NCBI GenBank assembly: GCA_963772375.1
Contig: CAVYXG010000005.1
Span: 248,001 to 312,000, forward strand
Reading direction: 5' to 3'
Length of the DNA: 64,000 nt
Source: DATBHM01 sp963772375
Lineage (GTDB): Bacteria > Actinomycetota > UBA4738 > JACQTL01
Below, in pieces: positions 52,256-60,143 of this stretch. Below the pieces are notes generated by a model. It ran no database searches. It had not been told where the DNA came from and saw only the letters and a list, made by a program, of their open reading frames with translations. The translations under genes and the position numbers were made by a program. The number at the start of each line of letters is the position of its first letter. Within the stretch, counting starts at the first letter, position 1.

Positions 52256-52442
52256 GGTCGAATCGTCCCATCGAAGCACGTCCCCCCGCCTCGGGGCTAG
52301 CCCTGATTCGCTCTCGGGGCGCCCACCGGCGACGGATCCGAAGCGGGCCCCGACACGAAACAGTGGACCGCCCCGATACCGCGGGGCGCCGCCCTTCCTA
52401 CGGTGATCCCGTCGCGCAAGACGATCACGAAAGGAGGGCGCG

Positions 52443-52913
52443 ATGAGCACGAAGGCAAGAACCCTGGAGACGGCCCGCGGACCGGTGTTCGGTCCGAAGG
52501 AGTGGGGAGCGCTAGCGATGGTCGCCCTGATGGCCGTGGCTGCGCTGGTCATGTCCGTCCTGGCGCTCCAACGGCCGGCCCGGACGAACGTGACGTCCGT
52601 CGCCGTCCCCCACGCCGCGGCGGGCGCCGGGGCTCGAGCGCTCGCGCGGATCGCCGAGCGGTCCGAGCCGGTCACCGGCACCGGGCCGGGGCTCGTGACC
52701 GTGGCGAACAACTCCATCCAGGAGGGCATCTACGAGAGCTCCGAGCCGGTCACCGGCACCGGGCCGGGCCTGGCCGTGGTCGGCGCGGAGCGAAACGGCA
52801 TCGACTCGACGCAGATCACCGGCACGGGACCCGACTTGGCGGTGGTCGGGGCGCGGGCCGAGCATCGGAACGGCGCGCGCGCCGAGTCGGGAGGGCAGCG
52901 CTCGCACGCGTGA
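52443..52913 (+). CDS. Single-pass membrane protein with GTGPGL repeats
   Basis: 156 residues from an ATG with AAAGGAGG upstream. One membrane helix lies at about residues 22-42. The rest, outside the membrane if N-in, carries three copies of a motif: 'SEPVTGTGPGLVTVAN', 'SEPVTGTGPGLAVVGA' and 'STQITGTGPDLAVVGA'. The repeats are about 30 residues apart. No family is recognised. The gene is divergent from the kinase operon, with 187 bp between the starts, so it may be a target of that system. Confidence 0.7.
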   Translation: MSTKARTLETARGPVFGPKEWGALAMVALMAVAALVMSVLALQRPARTNVTSVAVPHAAAGAGARALARIAERSEPVTGTGPGLVTVANNSIQEGIYESSEPVTGTGPGLAVVGAERNGIDSTQITGTGPDLAVVGARAEHRNGARAESGGQRSHA

Positions 52914-53562
52914 GACCGACCACACGCTGGCTCCATGCTCGACGTGCCTGGGGAGGCCCTCCCCCGGCACGTCGGCGTGTGCGGGGCCGCGCTGCTGTCA
53001 ACGACAGCCGCGTCAGCTATGGCGCTGCTCAGCCGTGCATGTTGGTGCCATCTGCAGCAGACGCAGCCCGGCGGGTCCCGAGACCCCATGAGGGCATCAA
53101 CGAGAGCAAACCGGACGAGCGATCGGACACCAGAATATTGGCGCCTACCAGGCCACATGCACGAAATTTGTCAAGGGCCGTGGAGATGACCGGACTCGAA
53201 TCGTCGACCCCCTGTTTGCAAAGTAGACCGGAATGAACGACGGACCTACCGCCGAAACCGCTGCTCGCGGGGGAGCGACGGACTGTCTGTTAGGAGGTCA
53301 GTCCGGGGCCGCGCGGAGCCGCCGCGTCCAGTCTGAATCCTTTACCCACAGCGGGGTCGGGTTGCAGGCGGTACCGAGCCACGCAAAGCCGCCCGAGGTG
53401 TCAGGGCAATGACGTCTGAGCGACGCGGGCCAAACTGGGCATCTTTGAAACCCTCCTGAATCCCTGAGGGACCTTCTTGCACCTTGGCTAAGAGCCGCAT
53501 CCAACGTCTCACGGCGTGCCTGATCGCGCAAGCTTGCGAGGGATGGCCCAGAGCCACTTAGC
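52914..53562. other. Gene-free stretch holding a tRNA-Ala fragment
   Basis: No protein gene is supported: the frames here are short and Arg/Pro/Cys-rich. The only recognisable content is a degenerate copy of the 3' part of a tRNA-Ala gene at 53181-53225. The local base composition is lower in GC than in the flanking genes (for example 53150-53180 and 53440-53550), as in sequence that is not coding. Confidence 0.5.
53181..53225 (-). repeat. Partial, mutated copy of the tRNA-Ala 3' region (att-like direct repeat)
   Basis: 45 bases match the tRNA-Ala gene at 59336-59380 at 41 positions, in the same orientation. The copy covers the discriminator base, acceptor 3' strand, T-arm, variable loop and anticodon arm. 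Similarity stops abruptly after that. A 3' tRNA fragment facing an intact copy is the usual trace of integration into a tRNA gene. Confidence 0.75.
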
Positions 53563-54186
53563 TTAGACGGTGCGAGGTCGCCACGGCTCGTGCTCGTGCG
53601 CGAGCCAGACTAGCTCGGGGTCGAGCGCGCGCACCCGCAGATGGCCTTCGGTGTGCGGCTCGTCGAGCTCGCCGAACCAAACCGCCACATCGCCGCCGAC
53701 GACGATCGGACTCCCGCCAGTCTCGACGACGACCACCTGCGTGCCGCGAGTGTGGCCCGGGGCCGGGACGAGCCGGAGCCCGGGAAGCAGCTCGAGCTCG
53801 ACGTCGACCGGCACGTACCGCACGCCGAGCGCCTCGACCCATTCGCGAATGGTGTAGTCGTCCTCGCTGCGCGCGTCGTCGAGCTCCCGACGCTGGACGT
53901 AGATCGGCCTGCCGGCGAAGAGGTGGTTGCCGCCGCAGTGGTCGAAGTGCAGGTGTGTGTTGACGACGATGTCGATGCCGGCGAGGTCGAAATCCTGCTT
54001 GCTCAGTGGACGGAGGCGGGGATCGAGGTCGGCCACCGCCGGGTGCAGCTCCGTCATGCCGGTGTCGACCAGAACGCGCGCATCGGGATGGTCGATGACG
54101 TGCACGTAGACCGGCATCCGCTCGCCCTCGGCGAGCAGGTCGGCAACGCGGATTGGTGTGATGGCGATTGAGGCGGGGGCGTTCAT
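53563..54186 (-). CDS. MBL-fold hydrolase (lactonase-like)
   Basis: 207 residues. The metal motif HxHxDH is 'NTHLHFDHCGGN' (His78, His80, Asp82, His83); 'APGHTRGTQ' gives the next His, and 'GGDVAVW' an Asp. This set and the short N-terminus 'PVYVHVIDHPDARVLVDTG' resemble AiiA-type N-acyl-homoserine lactonases, though other metallo-beta-lactamase-fold esterases look alike. The ATG has no ribosome-binding site of its own. It overlaps the stop of a 14-codon ORF with a strong one, so translation is probably coupled. Confidence 0.9.
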   Translation of the reverse strand: MNAPASIAITPIRVADLLAEGERMPVYVHVIDHPDARVLVDTGMTELHPAVADLDPRLRPLSKQDFDLAGIDIVVNTHLHFDHCGGNHLFAGRPIYVQRRELDDARSEDDYTIREWVEALGVRYVPVDVELELLPGLRLVPAPGHTRGTQVVVVETGGSPIVVGGDVAVWFGELDEPHTEGHLRVRALDPELVWLAHEHEPWRPRTV

Positions 54187-54227
54187 TGTGTACCGACCGC
54201 CGCGGTGGTGGTTGATACCTGAGTCAT
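54183..54227 (-). CDS. 14-codon leader ORF coupled to the MBL hydrolase
   Basis: An ATG at 54227 follows AAAGGAGG at ideal spacing and encodes MTQVSTTTAAVGTQ before a TGA that overlaps the hydrolase ATG (ATGA). The peptide is Thr-rich. Alternatively a one-base indel separates the true N-terminus from the hydrolase frame. In either case this is where ribosomes load for the downstream gene. Confidence 0.45.
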   Translation of the reverse strand: MTQVSTTTAAVGTQ

Positions 54228-54366
54228 GATGACCTCCTTTCGGCTACTGGCTGATGCGCGGCCGGCCCACTGCCCCGCGGGCGCTGGCTGAACAGTTCCT
54301 TCAGTCCGTTGGGTGTTGCAGTGAGCCACCATCGGATCCACTCACCATCCCAACGGCGCACCGCGC

Positions 54367-54807
54367 TCAGCCGAGTTGTTGAGCGAGCCCGATGAGAAGT
54401 CCTCCGGGTCCCCTGATGTAGCAGAGCCGATACGCGTCTTCGTACTGGACCACTTCGCTGCTGACAAGCTGCGCGCCGCGCTTACGAAGCCGGGCGAGCG
54501 TCTCGTCAATGTCGTCCACGGTGAACATGACGCGTAGGTAGCCGAGAGCGTTCACCGGGGCGTTCCGGTGATCGGCGATCGCAGGGGGCGCGAGAAATCG
54601 CGAGAGCTCGAGCCGGCCGTGGCCGTCCGGCGTGCGCATCATGGCGATCTCGACGCGCTGGTCGCCCAGTCCAGTGACGCGCCCTGCCGACTCTCCTTCG
54701 ATCATCGCTTGCCCTTCGAGCTCGAGGCCGAGCTCGCGGAAGAACTCAATCGTCGCCGATAGGTCGTCGACGACAATGCCGACATTGTCCATCCGTCGAA
54801 GCGCCAT
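54367..54807 (-). CDS. VOC-family (glyoxalase-like) protein
   Basis: 146 residues from the ATG at 54807, with AAAGGA five bases upstream. Two beta-alpha-beta-beta-beta modules are visible: 'MDNVGIVVDDLSATIEFFREL' (first strand and helix, metal position replaced by Gly-Val-Val) and 'YLRVMFTVDDIDETLARLRKRG'. The last strand is 'CYIRGPGGLLIGLAQQL', where a Glu is usual in glyoxalases. Ligands for a metal are therefore incomplete, so a binding or resistance role is more likely than glyoxalase I activity. Same strand as the MBL gene, 180 bp upstream. Confidence 0.85.
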   Translation of the reverse strand: MALRRMDNVGIVVDDLSATIEFFRELGLELEGQAMIEGESAGRVTGLGDQRVEIAMMRTPDGHGRLELSRFLAPPAIADHRNAPVNALGYLRVMFTVDDIDETLARLRKRGAQLVSSEVVQYEDAYRLCYIRGPGGLLIGLAQQLG

Positions 54808-55070
54808 GTGCATCCTTTCTCTCGTCATGTCCTTCTCGTTCTTGACCACCCTGAGGCGCGGATCTCATCGGTCGCGCCAAGCTCCGCGGTGCGAGGTCGC
54901 TGTGCCTCACAGCCCGCGAGGGAGGTGTAGCGCTGTGGCTCGACGGTGATACGGCAAGCCGACCTTCGTAAGACATTCGGATTGCGAGTCCGGGCGGCGG
55001 TGGTGGGCCTGACTGCGAAGACGGCCAGTCCCATGATCGGCTCAGACAAGCACATGTCGCTAGTCAGCAT

Positions 55071-55117
55071 GGAACGGCCGGCGCCGTTCCGCATCTGCGT
55101 GGATCATCCATCCGCAG
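55071..55117 (+). other. Structured 5' leader of IS110 (bridge-RNA candidate)
   Basis: Two consecutive hairpins lie 35-80 bases before the IS110 transposase start. GGAACGGC-CGGC-GCCGTTCC (55071-55090) is a perfect 8-bp stem. CTGCGTGGAT pairs with ATCCA and CGCAG (55095-55117) with a two-base bulge. IS110-group elements carry a bridge RNA in the non-coding end upstream of the gene. I infer the role; the loops were not matched to target or donor sequences. Confidence 0.4.
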
Positions 55118-55150
55118 TCGGACGGAGCCAACATACGGAAGGAGCCGGCC

Positions 55151-56248
55151 ATGCCCAGTGTCTCGCGCCGCGGGGCCATCCACCTCGGCCTCGACGTCCA
55201 CAAGGACTCCATCTCCGTGGCGGTCCTCGAACCCGATCGTGAGGCCGCCGAGGTCGACAAGATCTTCAACGACGAGTACTCGGTGCGTCATCTGATCGCC
55301 CGGTTCCCCGAGCCGAGCAACCTCCGGACGTGCTACGAGGCGGGGCCCACCGGCTACGAGCTGCACCGCCTGCTCACCACCCTCGGCGTGCCGTGTGACG
55401 TGGTCGCCCCCTCGCTCATCCCGAAGGCCCCCGGCGACCGGGTGAAGACCGACCGACGGGACGCCCGGCGGCTGGCCAGACTGCACCGGGCCGGCGAGCT
55501 CGTCGCCATCCGGGTCCCCACCGTCGAAGAGGAGGCCGTCCGGGACCTGTGCCGGGCCCGCGGCGACATGGTCGAGGACCGCACGAGGGCCCGCCACCGC
55601 CTTTCCAAGTTCCTGCTCCGTCACGGACGCATCTATCGCGACGGCAGCGCCTGGACCGCTCGCCACGAACAGTGGCTGCTCACCCAGCGGTTCGACGACC
55701 GGGCCCTGCAGTCCACCCACGACCACTACCGGGCCGTGCTCGTCGCCCGGGACGCCCAGATCGCGGCCATCGAGGCGGACCTCACCCCGTACTTCACCGC
55801 CGATCCGTTCGGCGAGCAGGTCCGCCGCCTGGCGGCGTACCGCGGCGTCACCGAGATGGGAGGGCTCACCCTGGCCTCGGAGGTGTGCGACTGGCGCCGG
55901 TTCGCCAGAGGCAGCCAGTTCATGGGGTTCTGCGGCCTGGTCCCCTCCGAGCACTCGAGCGGGAGCTCGACCCGCCGCGGCCACATCACCAAGGCCGGCA
56001 ACACCCACCTGCGCTTCCAGCTCGTCGAGTCCGCTTGGGCCTACCAGCACCGCCCCGGAGCGGGAGCGACGATTACCAGGCGCCAGGAGGGCCTGCCCCC
56101 CGAGGTCGTGGCCCGGGCGTGGTCGGCCCAGCTCCGGCTGTGCGGGCGGTTCCGGCGCCTGGCGGCACGCAAGACCTCCAAGAACGTGGTGGTCACGGCC
56201 GTGGCCCGGGAGCTCGCCGGGTTCCTGTGGGCGGAGATGACGGCCTGA
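55151..56248 (+). CDS. IS110-family transposase (DEDD recombinase)
   Basis: 365 residues, intact, with AAGGAG before the ATG. The RuvC-like DEDD site shows Asp15 ('LGLDVHKDSISV'), Glu63 ('CYEAGPTGYEL') and Asp101/Asp104 ('VKTDRRDARRLA'). The C-terminal Transposase_20 domain has 'YRGVTEMGGLTLASEV', 'FMGFCGLVPSEHSSG' and 'HITKAGNTHLR', with the serine region used as a nucleophile in this family. IS110 elements have no simple inverted repeats, so I could not mark the ends. Target choice is guided by RNA in the family. Confidence 0.93.
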   Translation: MPSVSRRGAIHLGLDVHKDSISVAVLEPDREAAEVDKIFNDEYSVRHLIARFPEPSNLRTCYEAGPTGYELHRLLTTLGVPCDVVAPSLIPKAPGDRVKTDRRDARRLARLHRAGELVAIRVPTVEEEAVRDLCRARGDMVEDRTRARHRLSKFLLRHGRIYRDGSAWTARHEQWLLTQRFDDRALQSTHDHYRAVLVARDAQIAAIEADLTPYFTADPFGEQVRRLAAYRGVTEMGGLTLASEVCDWRRFARGSQFMGFCGLVPSEHSSGSSTRRGHITKAGNTHLRFQLVESAWAYQHRPGAGATITRRQEGLPPEVVARAWSAQLRLCGRFRRLAARKTSKNVVVTAVARELAGFLWAEMTA

Positions 56249-56770
56249 ACCATGACCGACCCTTCCCTCCGCCGCCGGATCATCCGTCCTCGCTCGGGGG
56301 CCTCAACGTCGTTCGTCCTCGCCTCGCGGCGGGCGTTCCACGTTGACCCCTCCCCGCGCCACGACGGCCTTGGCGACGAAGGAGGGAAGGGGACCACACG
56401 TCGACGGGTACCGGAGCACCGCCGCTGCAGGACTGATCCCCGTACGCCCTATGCCATCCGAGCACGATTCGGAGGCGCGTCTAGTCAGGGGCACCTACCT
56501 GCGAGTAGCCGACTTGCGGTCCCCGATCCGCGAACATCAGAGTGGCGGCTCTTCGATCCACGCCGCTCCGGTGCCCGTCGACCTCACCGAGCGACAGCGC
56601 GGTCCCCCAGACCGTCAACCCTCTCCACTCATCCTGAACGGTCAGATTGACAAGCCGTTCCACATCAGAGCCCCACTCGCCCCTTCTACGTCTGCGTCCG
56701 GCATGACGTACGACGAACCACCTGCGCCAAGCAACACGGAGTGCGAGAGAAGGCCTGTGACCTGCGAGAG
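56249..56770. other. Gene-free stretch between IS110 and IS21
   Basis: No gene is supported on either strand. It must contain the right end of the IS110 element and old island sequence, plus the left CGAGAG target copy of IS21 at 56765-56770. The long minus-strand frame covering this stretch is antisense to istA and lacks protein character. Confidence 0.45.
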
Positions 56771-56966
56771 TGTCGGCGGCCGTGAAAAGCTCCCCACCGG
56801 CGGCCACGGAACTCCCCACTGGCGGCCACCAGGATTCCCCACCCGCGGCCGGGACATCTCCCCGGCCTGACGTCAACTGACCGTTTCCTGCTCCCAGAAG
56901 GACCTCCCTCCCCGGGTTTGACTGCGCACGTCCAAGTCCGCAGTCGGCCCCTGGAGAGGGAGGCAG

Positions 56967-58451
56967 ATGAAGTCTGACGAGGAGATCATGGACATGCTGG
57001 AGGCCTTCGACCTGACTGGCTCCTACCGCGCCGCGGCGGAGCTCGCGGGGGTCGACCATCACACCGTCGAGCGCTACGTCGCGCTCCGGGACGGGGGGCG
57101 GTCGCCATCCTCGGGGATCGACCGTCCGAAGCTCATCGATCCACTCCTGCCGAAGATCGAGGAGTGGGTGGAGCGCTCCCACGGCAAGATCCGCGCCGAC
57201 CGCTGCCACGAGAAGCTCATCGCGCTCGGCTACGAGGGCTCGGAGCGGACGACCAGGCGGGCCGTGGCCGGGGCCAGGCAGCGCTTCCGCGAGGGACGGC
57301 TGCGGGTGTACCGCCCGTGGATCCCCGAGCCCGGGATGTGGTTCCAGTGGGACTACGGCACCGGGCCGGAGGTCCCCGAGGGCCCCACGCAGTTGTTCTG
57401 CGCCTGGCTGGCGTGGAGCCGCTACCGCGTCGTGTTCCCGATCCTGGACAAGACGCTCCCCACCGTGGTCGCGGGGATCGACCGGACCCTTCGGGCGTTC
57501 GGGGGCGTCCCGACGTACGGCCTCACCGACAACGAGAAGACCGTGACCACCACCCACATCGCCCGCATCCCCGTTCGCCATCCCGAGATCGTGGCCGCGG
57601 CCCGGCACTACGGCCTGACCATCGCGACGTGCGTCCCCGCCGACCCCGAGTCCAAGGGCGGCTCGGAGGCAACGGTGCGCATCGCCAAGGCCGACCTCGT
57701 CCCCACCGAGGCGAACCTGCTGCCAGCGTACCGCTCCTTCGAAGAGCTCCGGGCAGCGTGCGAGGCGTTCTGCGAACGGGTCAACGCCCGGCCCCACCGG
57801 GCCACGGGCCGTCCGCCGGCGGAGCTGCTGGCCGAGGAGCGACGGCGCCTGCATCCTGTCCCCGGCGAGGCGTACACCACCGCGTTCGGGCAGACCCGCA
57901 CGGTCGCGTCGAACTCCGTGGTGTCGTTCCACAGCGTCCTGTACTCGGTGCCGTACTCGCTCATCGGCCGCCGGGTGTGGGTCCGCACCGAGGGGGACCA
58001 GGTGGTGGTGGTCTCGGTCGACCCCTCTGCCGGAGCACGGGAGGTGGCCCGCCACCGCCGATCGACGCCGGGCCGACCCATGATCGACGACGCGCATTAC
58101 CCGCAGCGGCCCTCCGGGCCCCTGGCCAGGGTCCCCCGAGCTCGCACGCCCGAGGAGCAGGCGTTCCTCGCCCTGGGGAACGGCGCGACGCAGTGGCTCA
58201 TCGAGGCGGCATCGGTCGGCGCCGCGCGCATCCGCTCCAAGATGGCCGAGGCCCTCGAGCTCTCGAAGCTGTACGGGCCGGAGGCGCTCGACCGAGCCCT
58301 GGGGACCGCCGCGACGTGCGGGCGGTTCGCCGACGGAGACCTCGCAGCGATCCTCGCTCACGACACATCGGCGGATGGACCGACGTCGCAGGCCACGGAG
58401 GCCCACAGCCTGCAACGGGGGACCACCGCGTGGGAGGGGTTCGGACGATGA
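56967..58451 (+). CDS. istA: IS21 transposase IstA
   Basis: 494 residues. An N-terminal HTH ('GSYRAAAELAGVDHHTVERYV') precedes an integrase-type DDE core: 'WFQWDYGTGPEV' (Asp), 'YGLTDNEKTVTT' (Asp) and 'ESKGGSEATVRIAKADLVP' (Glu). The C-terminal beta-barrel contains 'SVVSFHSVLYSVPYSLIGR'. The family length is 390-520 residues, so this is complete. Its TGA overlaps the istB ATG. GGAGAGGGAGG lies upstream of the start. Confidence 0.95.
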   Translation: MKSDEEIMDMLEAFDLTGSYRAAAELAGVDHHTVERYVALRDGGRSPSSGIDRPKLIDPLLPKIEEWVERSHGKIRADRCHEKLIALGYEGSERTTRRAVAGARQRFREGRLRVYRPWIPEPGMWFQWDYGTGPEVPEGPTQLFCAWLAWSRYRVVFPILDKTLPTVVAGIDRTLRAFGGVPTYGLTDNEKTVTTTHIARIPVRHPEIVAAARHYGLTIATCVPADPESKGGSEATVRIAKADLVPTEANLLPAYRSFEELRAACEAFCERVNARPHRATGRPPAELLAEERRRLHPVPGEAYTTAFGQTRTVASNSVVSFHSVLYSVPYSLIGRRVWVRTEGDQVVVVSVDPSAGAREVARHRRSTPGRPMIDDAHYPQRPSGPLARVPRARTPEEQAFLALGNGATQWLIEAASVGAARIRSKMAEALELSKLYGPEALDRALGTAATCGRFADGDLAAILAHDTSADGPTSQATEAHSLQRGTTAWEGFGR

Positions 58452-59224
58452 GTTCGAGCATCGATCCCTCTCCCCTCGACGAGGTCGACGCCCACCTCCG
58501 CCGTCTGCGCCTGCCGTACCTGCGCTCGGCGGCCCGCGACGTCCTCGCCACGGCCAAGGCCCAGCGGTGGGACCCGGCCGAAGCCTTGCGGGTCCTGCTG
58601 GCCGAGGAGGTGGCGGGACGGGATCGGGCCATGATGGCCAACCGACGTCGGAGCGCCGGGTTTCCCTCCGGCAAGACCTTCGAGGCGTGGGACGAGCAGG
58701 CCTCCTCGATCCCCCGTCCCACCCAGCACGCCCTGCGGACGCTCGAGTGGGTGCAGCGCCGGGAGAACCTGGCGCTGTGCGGTCCGTCGGGAACCGGGAA
58801 GTCGCACTTCCTCGAGGCGCTCGGCAGCGCCGCGGTGGAGCGGGGGCTCCGGGTGAGCTGGTTCTCCCTCGAGACGCTCGGAGCGATCATCCGACGCCAC
58901 CGCGCCGACGACTCGGTGGCGAGGGCCATCGCCCGGATCTGCCGGGCCGATCTCATCGTGGTCGACGACATCGGGATGCTCCCGGTGGGGGCGGAGGCCG
59001 CGGAGGCGTTCTACCGGCTCATCGACGCGGCCTACGAGCGGCGCTCGGTGGCCGTGTCCTCGAACCTCCACCCGGCGGGCTTCGACGAGCTCATGCCGAA
59101 GACGCTCGCCACGGCGACCGTCGACCGGCTGCTCCACCATGCCCATGTCGTCGTGACCGAGGGCGAGAAGAGCTTCCGCTTCGCGGAGGCCACGTCAGGC
59201 AAGGGAGTGGTGCCCCTGGGCTGA
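58448..59224 (+). CDS. istB: IS21 helper ATPase IstB
   Basis: 258 residues, starting in the ATGA overlap with istA. An AAA+ ATPase core shows Walker A 'CGPSGTGKSHFLEAL', Walker B 'LIVVDDIGMLP', sensor region 'SVAVSSNLHPAGFDEL' and 'ATVDRLLHHAHVV'. The N-terminal 60 residues form the usual IstB helical domain ('LRRLRLPYLRSAARD'). IstB assembles on DNA and selects targets for IstA. All motifs are intact, so the element could still move. Confidence 0.95.
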   Translation: MSSSIDPSPLDEVDAHLRRLRLPYLRSAARDVLATAKAQRWDPAEALRVLLAEEVAGRDRAMMANRRRSAGFPSGKTFEAWDEQASSIPRPTQHALRTLEWVQRRENLALCGPSGTGKSHFLEALGSAAVERGLRVSWFSLETLGAIIRRHRADDSVARAIARICRADLIVVDDIGMLPVGAEAAEAFYRLIDAAYERRSVAVSSNLHPAGFDELMPKTLATATVDRLLHHAHVVVTEGEKSFRFAEATSGKGVVPLG

Positions 59225-59335
59225 GCAAGACAAGTGGGGACTTCTCGTGGCCGCGGATGGGGACCACCGCTGGCCAGCAGCGGGGAGATCTCGTGGCCGT
59301 CCATGGGGCGTCCCCCGTGGCCCTTGACACGAGAG

Positions 59336-59408
59336 TGGAGATGACCGGACTCGAACCGGCGACCCCCTGCTTGCAAAGCAGGTGCTCTACCAACTGAGCT
59401 ACATCCCC
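59336..59408 (-). tRNA. tRNA-Ala (anticodon TGC)
   Basis: 73 bases with all four arms. The acceptor stem GGGGATG/CATCTCC has one G-U pair. D-arm GCTC...GAGC, anticodon arm CCTGC-TTTGCAA-GCAGG with TGC at the centre, and T-arm CCGG-TTCGAGT-CCGG follow. The discriminator is A and CCA is not encoded. The gene reads away from the cupin gene and its 3' end is adjacent to IS21 and the island. Confidence 0.96.
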
Positions 59409-59565
59409 ATCGCAGTGTAGAGAACGCGTCCGGAGACCCTCGTATCGCGGGGTGAGCACATCCGCAGGGCCGCCAGCCGACGCCCGATGTCTAGATTGCG
59501 CACTTCTCGCCCTGACAGTGGGGCAAGGTCACGACAGGTCGGCCGCAGTCACGGACCGAAACTGG

Positions 59566-59943
59566 TTACGCGACCATGAGTCCAGGGGCCAGCGACAACA
59601 GATACTCTCGCAACTCCTGGTTCTCCCGCTTGGGACCGATCTCGATCACTGTGGTTCCCGCGTCGAAGCTGGGAACGTGTCCCGCGGGGAAGTGGAACAC
59701 CGATCCTTTCGTCACCACCTCTTCATGCCCGTCCACGAACCGCGCGTGCACGGCCCCCTCGATAACGTATCCCCAGCGAGGGATGGGACACATCCCTCCG
59801 GGGAGGCCGGCGAAGATCGGCGTCAGGTCAGCATCTGCAGTGACCCGAATCAGCGTGAAAGTCAGGCGATGTTCCTCGAGCTGGTGGATGCTGCCGACGG
59901 GGGTCTCGAACACCACCGGCATGTCCTCGACAGGCGAATGCAT
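59566..59943 (-). CDS. Small cupin-domain protein
   Basis: 125 residues from the ATG at 59943 with GGAGGGAG upstream. The second cupin motif is seen: 'GSVFHFPAGHVPSFDAG' (Gly-x5-Pro-x-Gly-His). The first is weak: 'PRWGYVIEGAVHARFVDG' (usual His pair replaced by Trp/Tyr), so metal binding may be partial. Single-domain cupins bind small ligands or act as isomerases and dioxygenases. No neighbour suggests a substrate. The gene is divergent from the trehalose-linked operon. Confidence 0.78.
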   Translation of the reverse strand: MHSPVEDMPVVFETPVGSIHQLEEHRLTFTLIRVTADADLTPIFAGLPGGMCPIPRWGYVIEGAVHARFVDGHEEVVTKGSVFHFPAGHVPSFDAGTTVIEIGPKRENQELREYLLSLAPGLMVA

Positions 59944-60143
59944 GACGACTCCCTCCGCAGGACCGACACGCCACAGTGGCGTGACGGCGTCTCCGCCATC
60001 GAGGGCCGGAGGTCCCTCCACATGTGGGGCTCACCGCCTCCCTTGGGAGTGTTGGTGGCGGGTGGTGCGACACCGTCAAGGGAGACGCGGCGGAGATTCT
60101 GCCTCTAGAACGAGTATGCCTCCCGCGTACCGGGTCGTTCGGG

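Larger units (their letters stand above)
56771..59329 (+). mobile_element. Complete IS21-family insertion sequence with 6-bp target duplication
   Basis: Both ends start TGTC followed by a GGCC and a CCCC block (56771 rightward and 59329 leftward). CGAGAG is duplicated directly outside at 56765-56770 and 59330-59335. Near each end lie two or three copies of a TCCCCAC-n-GGCCAC unit (about 56792-56860 and 59233-59315), as in the multiple transposase-binding sites of IS21 elements. istA and istB between them are intact. The right target copy touches the tRNA-Ala 3' end. Confidence 0.88.

Noticed and set aside
56481..58415. Very long minus-strand open frame (over 600 codons) opposite istA
   Set aside because: It is exactly antisense to an intact IS21 transposase with all catalytic motifs. 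It has only Arg/Gly/Pro-rich text and no domain, as is usual for the silent strand of GC-rich genes.
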